Origin: Bacillota bacterium
GTDB taxonomy: Bacteria > Bacillota > Clostridia > Christensenellales > CAG-138
Assembly: GCA_023435855.1 (NCBI GenBank)
Contig: JAEZLG010000154.1
Location: forward strand, 1 to 6,605
Direction of reading: 5' to 3'
DNA: 6,605 nucleotides
Shown here: positions 1 through 5,530 of the stretch, one piece after another
How the letters are laid out: each line of letters opens with the position of its first letter
How positions within the stretch are numbered: position 1 is the first letter of the stretch
Position numbers and translations under genes: made by a program
Notes under the pieces: model-generated
What the model was told of the DNA's origin: nothing
The model's database searches: none
The model's input: only the letters and a program-made list of their open reading frames with translations

Positions 1-869
1 CATCAGCATCAGCACCTGCGTCATTTATGGCTGTGCAGGCACCGGTAATTGCACCTGCACCCGTCGTAAAAAAGCAGCCGCAAAAGCTCAACACCGAAAT
101 CACGCGCATCTATGAAACGCTCGTAGAAAATGATGTGCACTATAGCGTGGCACGAAAGATCGCGCGCCGCACACAGGAGCTTTCTGCCCGCGCGGGTGAA
201 GACCCGCTGCACGTGGCACATAGCCTTATCGCGGAAATGTTTGGCGAGTGCGCAACCATTCGACTGAAGAAATACCGCATGAACGTAATTGCGCTTGTAG
301 GGCCTACAGGCGTAGGAAAAACCACCACGCTCGTTAAGCTTGCAGGCCTTTTCAACATCGATCAGAACCTCAAGGTGGGGTTTGTCAACACGGATACCTA
401 CCGTGTAGCCGCGCAGGAGCAGATTAAGACCTCTGCGGAGATTATGGATATACCCCTTCATACACTTTATTCGCCCGAGGAAATGGAGCATGCACTGAGT
501 CAACTCGATGACCGTGATGTGGTGCTGATTGATACTGCGGGTAAGAGCATGGTCAATAAGGAGTATGTCAAAGAGGTCGAGTCGTATATGAACCAGTCTA
601 GTGCCGACGAGATACTTTTAACGGTTAGCGCTTCCATGGGGTTTAGCGCCTGTAAGGCGTTCTTGGATCAGTTCGCGTTTTTAAAGAACGCGAAGCTTGT
701 TGTGACCAAGCTTGACGAGATGGTTTCCTGGGGCAATGTGCTCAACATCGCATACCTCGCGCAAAGGCCTATCGCCTATGTGACTATGGGACAAAATGTC
801 CCGTACGATATAGAGCGCTTTGATGTAAAAAAGGCAGTGGATAACATACTGGAAAGCACAGGTATGTAA
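1..869 (+). CDS. flhF: Flagellar biosynthesis GTPase FlhF (5'-truncated by window edge)
   Basis: SRP-family GTPase that helps set the position and number of flagella and works at the membrane with FlhG. The frame is already open at the left edge (first full codon at base 3), so the real start and the N-terminal B domain lie outside. The visible part begins with an Ala/Pro-rich linker and then the N and G domains. G1/P-loop GPTGVGKTT lies at 300-326, DTYRVAAQEQ from 393, G3 DTAGKS at 531-548, G4 TKLD at 705-716, and the SRP-GTPase closing motif GQNVPYDIE at 789-815. G3 has Lys where FlhF proteins commonly have Arg (DTAGRS), and the closing motif has Tyr where Glu or Asp is frequent. These are modest deviations, and the nucleotide-binding residues look intact. 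The ATG at 27 falls inside the linker and is unlikely to be the true start. flhG begins 4 bp after the TAA. FtsY and Ffh are less likely given the flagellar neighbours and the following FlhG. Confidence 0.95.
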   Translation, partial: SASAPASFMAVQAPVIAPAPVVKKQPQKLNTEITRIYETLVENDVHYSVARKIARRTQELSARAGEDPLHVAHSLIAEMFGECATIRLKKYRMNVIALVGPTGVGKTTTLVKLAGLFNIDQNLKVGFVNTDTYRVAAQEQIKTSAEIMDIPLHTLYSPEEMEHALSQLDDRDVVLIDTAGKSMVNKEYVKEVESYMNQSSADEILLTVSASMGFSACKAFLDQFAFLKNAKLVVTKLDEMVSWGNVLNIAYLAQRPIAYVTMGQNVPYDIERFDVKKAVDNILESTGM

Positions 870-873
870 GGAA

Positions 874-1734
874 ATGGAGCAGGCGAAAAACCTCAGAAAA
901 CTGATGCAGCCTCCTAAGAATTCCCCCATTCGCGTCATCACTGTGACGAGTGCAAAGGGCGGGGTTGGTAAGTCCAGCGTTGCGGTGAACTTCGCTATCG
1001 CGCTTGCGCGGCGCAACATGCGTCCGCTCATTGTGGATACCGATTTTGGCCTTGCTAACATCGACGTGATGCTGGGCGTGAAGCCTAAATACGATTTGTC
1101 AAACGTCATAAAGGACCGGGTTGATATACGCGATGCGGTTGTGAGCGGGCTTTACGGTGTGCAGTTCATATCGGGCGGCTCGGGTGTTGAGGAGCTCTTG
1201 AATCTCTCCGACCAAGAGTTGCAACGCATCATACGAAATCTAATGTGCCTTGACGATTTTGCGGATTGCATCATTTTCGATACTGGTGCCGGCATATCGG
1301 AAAACATTCTTAAGCTCATTTGCGCAAGCCATGAGACGCTTCTTGTAACGACGCCGGAGCCTACCTCCTTTATGGACGCCTATGCGCTTGTGAAAATTGT
1401 CAGCAAACGCGACCTGAAGCCTTCCATGCAGCTTATCGTAAACCGTGCAGAGTCCGAAAAGGAGGCCGAGGCTGCTTTGGAGGGATTCATACGCATTGCG
1501 CGAAAGTATACAGGCGTAAGCGTAAGCCCGCTCGGCTACATATTGCGCGACGACAATATGGTGCGTGCCGTGAAGCTGCAATCGCCTTTGCTCATCAGCT
1601 ACCCCAACAGCAAGGCGGCGTATAACTTTGAAAACCTCGCCGCAAGTTTTCTCAAAAAACCTGTTGTGGAAGCACAGGGCATAAGCGGCTTCATCAAACG
1701 ACTATTCGGCAGATCGGGGGAGAATGAAGCATGA
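874..1734 (+). CDS. flhG: MinD-like ATPase FlhG (FleN/YlxH), flagellar number regulator
   Basis: ParA/MinD-type ATPase that limits flagellar number and stimulates the FlhF GTPase. Of 286 residues, the deviant Walker A motif KGGVGKSS is at 28-35. The switch region VDTDFGLANIDVMLG is at 54-68 and the Walker B-type motif DTGAGIS at 136-142. The C-terminal stretch around 270-280 (GISGFIKRLFG) resembles the amphipathic membrane-targeting helix of MinD/FlhG. The extreme N-terminus EQAKNLRKLM matches the known FlhG activator motif DQAxxLR that contacts FlhF, with Asp replaced by Glu. This motif supports the ATG at 874 over the in-frame ATG at 904. The AAGGA just before 874 is unusually close (1 nt), so translation is probably coupled to flhF, which ends 4 bp upstream. 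The TGA overlaps the next start (ATGA). Pairing with flhF makes a chromosome-partitioning ParA or division MinD unlikely. Confidence 0.95.
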   Translation: MEQAKNLRKLMQPPKNSPIRVITVTSAKGGVGKSSVAVNFAIALARRNMRPLIVDTDFGLANIDVMLGVKPKYDLSNVIKDRVDIRDAVVSGLYGVQFISGGSGVEELLNLSDQELQRIIRNLMCLDDFADCIIFDTGAGISENILKLICASHETLLVTTPEPTSFMDAYALVKIVSKRDLKPSMQLIVNRAESEKEAEAALEGFIRIARKYTGVSVSPLGYILRDDNMVRAVKLQSPLLISYPNSKAAYNFENLAASFLKKPVVEAQGISGFIKRLFGRSGENEA

Positions 1735-2378
1735 AACTGTCGGATCTTATACGAGAGGGCGAAGTACTCGAACTGAAGGTCGGACGCATCGCAACAAAAA
1801 CTATGGTTCGCGAAACATTAGGCGAAAAACTTTTGATTGTGGATCAGCCCGAGTACAGGCTCCACCCGCTTATCATTGCGGCGGATGAACGCGTTAAGCT
1901 TTCGGTGTTTCGCAACAACGGCGTTTTTACATTAAACGCCATCGTGGAGGAAACGTTTACACGTGACCGCGCACCGCAGTGCCTTTTAAGGGTGACAGGC
2001 GAGATCGAACGCGAGCAGAGACGCTTCTTCTACCGCCTGCCCGTGAAGCTCAGTATCATGGTGCGCCAGAAAGGCAGAGAGTCGAGGCTCGCCATGGGGT
2101 ATCCTGCCGAGACAATTAACTTGAGCGAGCGCGGCGTATGCTTTTCCTGCCGCGAAAGGCTTCCGCGCGGCAAACGCATAAGCGTGCAGCTGGAGCTCGA
2201 CGATATGGGTTTCATGGTACTCTCAGCCGAAGTGTTACGGTGTGAACCTTTGGCGATAAAGGATGGCGCTTATGCGATAGGCGCACAGTTCACTGAGCTT
2301 TCGAGCGCAGAGTCCGCCTACATCCGCAAATTTATCATGAAGCGGCAGATGAAGCGGCCCGTGAACGAGGAAGACTGA
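1731..2378 (+). CDS. PilZ-domain c-di-GMP receptor, YcgR-like flagellar brake protein
   Basis: Predicted cytoplasmic c-di-GMP-binding protein that adjusts motor behaviour or links motility to the sessile state. The 215-residue length fits the two-domain YcgR type. Residues about 10-90 form the beta-rich N-terminal PilZN/YcgR-like domain, and residues about 95-205 form the PilZ domain. Both halves of the binding signature are visible: RFFYR (R98xxxR102) and NLSERG (N130xSxxG135). Binding should therefore be intact. The start overlaps the flhG stop by ATGA and has a G-rich Shine-Dalgarno (GGGGGAG, about 1716-1722), so it is translationally coupled. Known YcgR proteins act on MotA, FliG or FliM, but which partner applies here cannot be read from the sequence. 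Clostridial genomes have similar PilZ genes at this position. No symbol is given because the name varies (ycgR, ypfA, flgZ, dgrA). Confidence 0.9.
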   Translation: MKLSDLIREGEVLELKVGRIATKTMVRETLGEKLLIVDQPEYRLHPLIIAADERVKLSVFRNNGVFTLNAIVEETFTRDRAPQCLLRVTGEIEREQRRFFYRLPVKLSIMVRQKGRESRLAMGYPAETINLSERGVCFSCRERLPRGKRISVQLELDDMGFMVLSAEVLRCEPLAIKDGAYAIGAQFTELSSAESAYIRKFIMKRQMKRPVNEED

Positions 2379-2392
2379 TTTAGATGTAAACC

Positions 2393-2414
2393 TCCCCTTA
2401 CCTTAGATCGGGGG
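2393..2414 (+). promoter_or_regulatory. fliA leader: G-rich RBS with possible weak sequestering hairpin
   Basis: The 42-bp gap between the PilZ gene and fliA contains TCCCC (2393-2397) and GGGGG (2410-2414). The G run is the likely Shine-Dalgarno, 6 nt before the ATG at 2421. The arms can pair (4 G-C plus one G-U, loop of 12 nt) and would hide the ribosome-binding site. The stem is short, so the structure is speculative; the RBS itself is better supported. I see no convincing promoter in the gap. Confidence 0.35.
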
Positions 2415-2420
2415 TGCAGT

Positions 2421-3179
2421 ATGGCTGAGGTTAACAGCGGCGCAGCGGAAAAATTATGGGAGAGTTATAAGCGCGACAGCTCGCTTGAAAACAAGAATGA
2501 GCTCGTCATGCATTATCTTTATCTCGTAAAAAGCATCGTTTATCGCTTGATGCCTACGTATGAAGGGTACTCCAACTTTGATGATCTTTTAAGTTGCGGC
2601 GTACTTGGGCTCATCGACGCCATCAATAAATACGACATATCGCGGGACATACGTTTTGAAAGCTATGCGAAGCTTCGGATACGCGGGGAGATCATCGACA
2701 ATATGCGCCGTCAAGACTGGGCACCGTCGAGCCTGCGCAGGAAAATTCAATCTGTAAGCAATGCTTACGCAAGCCTTGAAAAAGAGTTATTGCGAGCACC
2801 TACCGATTTTGAAGTGGCGGATTTTCTCGGCATGGAGGAAAAGGAGCTGCAGAAACTGCTCGACAAAACGCATACCTTTAACGTATTGCATTTTGAAGAA
2901 TTGGTGTCGAGTGAAATGAGCATTGCCGCCGTGGTACCCGATACGTCGGAAACGCCCGAGGAGCGCTTGGAAAGTAAAGAAATGAAGCGCATGCTCGGAG
3001 ATATGATCGAAAGCCTCCCCGAGAAGGAAAGGCTTGTAATTACGCTTTACTATTACGAGGAGCTTACACTCAAAGAGATTGCGCACATACTCGGGGTGTC
3101 CGAGAGCCGCGCTTCGCAAATACATTCCAAAGCTATGCTCAAATTCCGCTCGAAATTGCAGAATGCGTTGAATCAATAA
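2421..3179 (+). CDS. fliA: Flagellar RNA polymerase sigma factor FliA (sigma-28 / SigD)
   Basis: Alternative sigma factor of the FliA/WhiG class that directs late flagellar, motor and chemotaxis promoters. The 252-residue length is typical. Region 2 spans about 25-108: FDDLLSCGVLGLIDAINKYD is at 53-72, then the promoter-melting/-10 segment from FESYAKLRIRGEIIDNMR to the conserved QDWAPSSLRRK (98-108). Region 3 covers about 110-150. Region 4 covers about 185-250, with helix-turn-helix LTLKEIAHILGVSESRASQ at 216-234. No anti-sigma FlgM gene is visible in the window. The gene is 42 bp after the PilZ gene, and its TAA overlaps the Shine-Dalgarno of fapA. A promoter resembling its target class lies at 6015-6041. 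Sporulation sigma factors are the nearest alternative, but the QDWAPSSLR segment and the flagellar context favour FliA. Confidence 0.95.
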   Translation: MAEVNSGAAEKLWESYKRDSSLENKNELVMHYLYLVKSIVYRLMPTYEGYSNFDDLLSCGVLGLIDAINKYDISRDIRFESYAKLRIRGEIIDNMRRQDWAPSSLRRKIQSVSNAYASLEKELLRAPTDFEVADFLGMEEKELQKLLDKTHTFNVLHFEELVSSEMSIAAVVPDTSETPEERLESKEMKRMLGDMIESLPEKERLVITLYYYEELTLKEIAHILGVSESRASQIHSKAMLKFRSKLQNALNQ

Positions 3180-3184
3180 GGAGG
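3178..3184 (+). promoter_or_regulatory. Strong Shine-Dalgarno deciding the GTG start of fapA
   Basis: AAGGAGG lies 5 nt before the GTG at 3190 and shares its AA with the TAA stop of fliA. It fixes the GTG as the start and suggests that fapA translation is coupled to termination of fliA. Confidence 0.85.
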
Positions 3185-3189
3185 ATCGC

Positions 3190-4878
3190 GTGTCTGAAAA
3201 AGAGAAACGGAGCGGGCCGTTCAGCTTTCTCAAAAAGAATGCTCCAGTCAGCGGCTCCGAAAAGAAAGAGAGTTTGAAGGCTCAGTACATACCCTGGTAC
3301 GATTTCTCATTCGATCAGGATGGCGTACATGTGCGCTTCTATTACAACCCGGGTGTAAACTCGCCGCTTAAGAGCGAGCTCGTCTGCTACGATATCGAGC
3401 GCCGTAAAATCGAACAAGCGGATGTATCAAAGCTCAACGAATGTATGCTTGCGGGTGAGACGAACTGCCTTATTGCACCGCCGCAGGAAGAAAAGGCCGT
3501 GGATGGAGGGATCTATGTACTCACGGCACGCGACGAAATGACGGCAACTTTGCAGCTTTTGCCGCCGGCGCGTGATGGTAAAGCCCTCACATACGATGAG
3601 GTGCTTTCCGTCATTAAAGACGAGTATAAAATAAGCTATGGTCTTGACGAAAACGCGGTACGCACGGCGGTATCAAGCGGCATCTTTTTTGAGCCTGCTT
3701 CTATAGCGCAAGGCAAGAGTGCCACGGCTGGCACGGACGCATACCTAAACTTCCGTTTCAAAACGAACATGCTCAAAGATTCATTTCGCGCGGAGCTCCC
3801 TGTATACAACGAAAAGGAGTTTTTTACGGTCGTCCGCGAAGGTGATGTGCTGGTGGAAAAAACACCGTACAACAATGGCATCGCGGGCATCACCGTGCGC
3901 GGAATGACGCTTCACGCCGTAGAGGGGCGCGACTGTCGGCTGCCCGAAGGGATAGGCGTTACGGCATCGGACGACGGTATTTACCTTTACGCAGCAAGAG
4001 AGGGGCGCCCATACCTAATGGGTGGCCGCGTGCTTATTTCAGACGTGATGGCTGTTGATGGCGATGTGGACCTGGCGATTGGAGATATCGATTTTGATGG
4101 AGATGTACTGATTCGCGGCAACGTGCAAAGCGGCATGATCGTGCGGGCCACGGGCAATGTCGAAATAGGCGGAGCTGTGGAGGCGGCCGCCATCGATGCC
4201 GGCCGCGACATTGTGCTCTTTCAGGGTATGCAAGGTGCTGATACGGGAGCGCTCCGAGCGGGCGGCGATATCTACGCGCGCTACATCATCCGCGCAAGCG
4301 TAGAAGCCGACGGTAATTTATACGGGGATTATGTCGTGAGCTCGCAGATAAGCGTCATGGGTATGGTGCGTATGATGGGGAGCCACGCCAAGATATTCGG
4401 CGGTATGCTGCGCGCATCGTCTCGCATATGGGTAAACGCCATAGGCACAGTTTCGGGTGAAAAGACCACCATTGAGATAGGTTCCTCGCCAAAGCTTCGC
4501 AAGCGGCTTATAGAGCTTGAGGATAAGCGTACACAGACCAAGGTGCAGCTTGAAAAGATCGATAACCTCGTGCGCGTACCCATTCCTCGCACGGAAACGC
4601 CGGAGCGGCTGGAAATGCGAAAGAAGCTCGCAATGAGCCGCGACATGGTGCTTATTACCCTCGATGAGCTCACGCGCGAGGTTGATGAATTAAAAAATGA
4701 GATTAAGCGGAGGTCCGACGGGAGGCTCCATGTACGCGGTGAGGTTGCCGCCGAAGTACGCATCATCATCGACGGTATAGCCATCGTTACGCGCGCACGC
4801 GCATTTAGCGCAAGCTACCGCTGCCGCGACGGCTCGGTGGTCGCTACATCGTATGAGGGGGATAGTGAAGAAAGCTAA
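3190..4878 (+). CDS. fapA: FapA family protein (DUF342), flagellar-locus associated
   Basis: Member of the FapA/DUF342 family, which is found in flagellar loci and beside polar-localisation systems. Its biochemical role is poorly defined. The 562-residue protein starts at GTG. Residues 1-30 are Lys/Ser-rich and polar. About 35-125 form a beta-rich prefix domain that I recognise only weakly. About 126-280 match the FapA N-terminal region (DGKALTYDEVLSVIKDEYKISYGLDENAV at 129-157). About 285-430 form the characteristic right-handed beta-helix built from Gly/Asp-rich rungs (IDFDGDVLIRGNVQSG at 300-315). About 432-508 are a long charged coiled-coil hairpin (RKRLIELEDKRTQTKVQLEK). About 511-560 return to beta structure. 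No signal peptide or membrane segment is visible, so it is probably cytoplasmic. It is coupled to fliA through the overlapping ribosome-binding site. A bactofilin-like scaffold is a structural analogy only. Confidence 0.88.
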   Translation: MSEKEKRSGPFSFLKKNAPVSGSEKKESLKAQYIPWYDFSFDQDGVHVRFYYNPGVNSPLKSELVCYDIERRKIEQADVSKLNECMLAGETNCLIAPPQEEKAVDGGIYVLTARDEMTATLQLLPPARDGKALTYDEVLSVIKDEYKISYGLDENAVRTAVSSGIFFEPASIAQGKSATAGTDAYLNFRFKTNMLKDSFRAELPVYNEKEFFTVVREGDVLVEKTPYNNGIAGITVRGMTLHAVEGRDCRLPEGIGVTASDDGIYLYAAREGRPYLMGGRVLISDVMAVDGDVDLAIGDIDFDGDVLIRGNVQSGMIVRATGNVEIGGAVEAAAIDAGRDIVLFQGMQGADTGALRAGGDIYARYIIRASVEADGNLYGDYVVSSQISVMGMVRMMGSHAKIFGGMLRASSRIWVNAIGTVSGEKTTIEIGSSPKLRKRLIELEDKRTQTKVQLEKIDNLVRVPIPRTETPERLEMRKKLAMSRDMVLITLDELTREVDELKNEIKRRSDGRLHVRGEVAAEVRIIIDGIAIVTRARAFSASYRCRDGSVVATSYEGDSEES

Positions 4879-4882
4879 AGCT

Positions 4883-4918
4883 TCTTTCGCGGAAATGGCG
4901 TGCCATTTTCGCGAAGGA
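4883..4918 (+). terminator. Strong stem-loop after fapA, lacking a good U-tract
   Basis: Arms 4883-4898 and 4903-4918 pair over 16 bp (core TTCGCGGAAATGG with CCATTTTCGCGAA, including G-U wobbles) around a 4-nt loop, starting 5 bp after the fapA stop. Only three T residues (4919-4921) follow, so it is not a canonical intrinsic terminator. It may be a partial terminator, a 3'-end stabiliser or a processing site that lowers expression of the small downstream genes. Confidence 0.5.
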
Positions 4919-4930
4919 TTTCGCTCCTAT

Positions 4931-4971
4931 CGCGGTTTTGCGTCCGCGGCTTTAGTCGCAGCAAAACCGTG
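4931..4971 (+). repeat. Bulged inverted repeat / second intergenic stem-loop
   Basis: The outer stem pairs 4931-4941 (CGCGGTTTTGC) with 4961-4971 (GCAAAACCGTG), 11 bp with one G-U. An inner stem pairs 4946-4950 with 4955-4959 around a TTTA tetraloop. The inner and outer stems are separated by 4 unpaired bases on the left and one A on the right. No T-tract follows, so termination is unlikely. Confidence 0.5.
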
Positions 4972-5022
4972 CAGACCTCGCGTGTGTGACGGTACTGCAC
5001 ATGCGCGACAGCGGAGGTAGGT

Positions 5023-5355
5023 ATGGGAGATATAGGATTCGGATCGTCGAAAATCATGATCCATAAGGCAACGGAGGTTTCTCGTGAGGTGAGCAATCTT
5101 CTCAAATCTGCCGAGCAGGCTCAGGCGTCTGCTCAAAAAGCGGTCAATGCACAGGCCGATGCGATGCAAAGAACTGTGCAGGACGTGAACAAGGCCGAGG
5201 CTGCAACCACTATACAAGACGACCAAAATAGTAGGGGTGAAGGCCAATCGGAGCGCGAGCGCGAGGCTGAGCAGGCCAACCGCGAGGCTGAGGAGACTAT
5301 CATCGCTCAGGCGGATGTGGGCACACAACAACGCCTGCTCGATATTCGCATATAG
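5023..5355 (+). CDS. Unrecognised 110-aa charged, Gln/Ala-rich helical protein of the flagellar operon
   Basis: I do not recognise a named domain. The ATG is preceded by GGAGGT (5013-5018), and the preceding and following genes are on the same strand. The N-terminus MGDIGFGSSK is short and Gly-rich. Residues about 12-62 form an Ala/Gln-rich amphipathic helix (VSREVSNLLKSAEQAQASAQ). Residues 63-78 are a polar linker, and 77-97 a highly charged helix with the heptad repeat REAEQAN/REAEETI. The end is LLDIRI. There is no signal peptide, membrane segment or cysteine. From memory, other clostridial flagellar loci carry small charged Gln-rich proteins at this position that end in a similar hydrophobic-Asp-x-Lys/Arg-Ile tail. 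I could not verify this, so homology is an inference. It could be a structural adaptor or chaperone-like helix. Its codon pattern looks like that of the neighbours and it is probably real. Confidence 0.75.
   Translation: MGDIGFGSSKIMIHKATEVSREVSNLLKSAEQAQASAQKAVNAQADAMQRTVQDVNKAEAATTIQDDQNSRGEGQSEREREAEQANREAEETIIAQADVGTQQRLLDIRI
5260..5301 (+). repeat. 21-bp tandem near-duplication encoding two heptads
   Basis: CGCGAGGCTGAG occurs at 5260-5271 and again at 5281-5292, with a 21-bp period. It encodes REAEQAN followed by REAEETI (residues 80-93 of the 110-aa protein), which suggests local duplication of one coiled-coil heptad. Confidence 0.6.
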
Positions 5356-5371
5356 CTTAGAAAGGGAAATT

Positions 5372-5476
5372 ATGACATACGAATACTACATCTTTGCGGG
5401 TTTTGTTTTTTTGCTGCTCGTTGCGGTGATCTATCTAAACCAGATGTTCAAAAAGTCCCGTAACGAGGGAGATTAA
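5372..5476 (+). CDS. 34-aa single-pass membrane peptide; likely N-terminal fragment of a split DUF6115-like gene
   Basis: ATG at 5372 follows an AAAGGGA Shine-Dalgarno (5361-5367, 4-nt spacing), 16 bp after the preceding stop. The product starts MTYEYY, has one hydrophobic segment at about residues 7-22 (IFAGFVFLLLVAVIYL), then a basic KKSR and an acidic tail. This predicts an N-out, C-in anchor. It ends at TAA 5474-5476, but the same frame continues without further stops to 5938. A membrane anchor followed by a cytoplasmic coiled coil is the architecture I associate with clostridial DUF6115-type genes next to fliA. The peptide is therefore best read as the anchor of the 5531-5938 product, separated by one stop. 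A genuine independent micropeptide is the alternative. A start further upstream in this frame (ATG at 5237) would overlap the previous gene and lacks such an RBS. Confidence 0.6.
   Translation: MTYEYYIFAGFVFLLLVAVIYLNQMFKKSRNEGD
5474..5476 (+). other. In-frame TAA separating membrane anchor and coiled-coil parts
   Basis: The codons on both sides read as continuous charged helix (SRNEGD, stop, RDDRERKLYALY) in one frame. A single base change from GAA, CAA or AAA would restore one 188-codon reading frame from 5372 to 5938. Other genes in the window (flhF, fliA, fapA) end in TAA, so a reassigned codon is excluded. Confidence 0.7.
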
Positions 5477-5530
5477 AGAGACGACAGGGAGCGCAAGCTC
5501 TATGCGCTCTACCAAACCCTCGATGAAGAA

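Larger units (their letters stand above)
4879..5022 (+). promoter_or_regulatory. Structured 144-bp intergenic region with overlapping inverted repeats
   Basis: This is the longest gap in the upstream unit and no gene is visible in it. It contains a 16-bp hairpin at 4883-4918, a bulged hairpin at 4931-4971, and a third pairing of GTGCAGACC (4969-4977) with GGTACTGCAC (4991-5000, one bulged A). The third pairing overlaps the base of the second hairpin by three nucleotides, so the two compete. A short GCGAA/TTCGC pairing (4911-4915 with 4920-4924) competes with the foot of the first. The stretch ends in a good Shine-Dalgarno (GGAGGT, 5013-5018) before the ATG at 5023. I see no sigma-A or sigma-28 promoter. 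Plausible roles are an RNA processing or stability element, attenuation, or differential expression within the operon. No known riboswitch class is recognised. Confidence 0.5.

Noticed and set aside
21..503. Minus-strand open frames across the window (for example 21-503, 2787-3233, 4329-4784, 4927-5331)
   Set aside because: They are shadows of well-supported + strand genes, with no recognisable domains and no RBS-linked layout.
904..1734. Later start for flhG at the ATG at 904
   Set aside because: It would remove the EQAKNLR activator motif that FlhG proteins carry at the extreme N-terminus, and it has no better RBS.
4883..4921. Canonical rho-independent terminator after fapA
   Set aside because: The stem is strong, but only three T residues follow and no promoter is visible for the next genes. 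Kept only as a stem-loop of uncertain role.
5237..5476. 79-codon open frame starting at the ATG at 5237
   Set aside because: Its first 45 codons lie out of frame within the 110-aa gene and have no RBS. The ATG at 5372 has a good Shine-Dalgarno and begins the membrane segment.
5474..5476. TAA as a reassigned sense codon
   Set aside because: flhF, fliA and fapA all end naturally at TAA with the next gene placed right behind, so TAA is a normal stop here.
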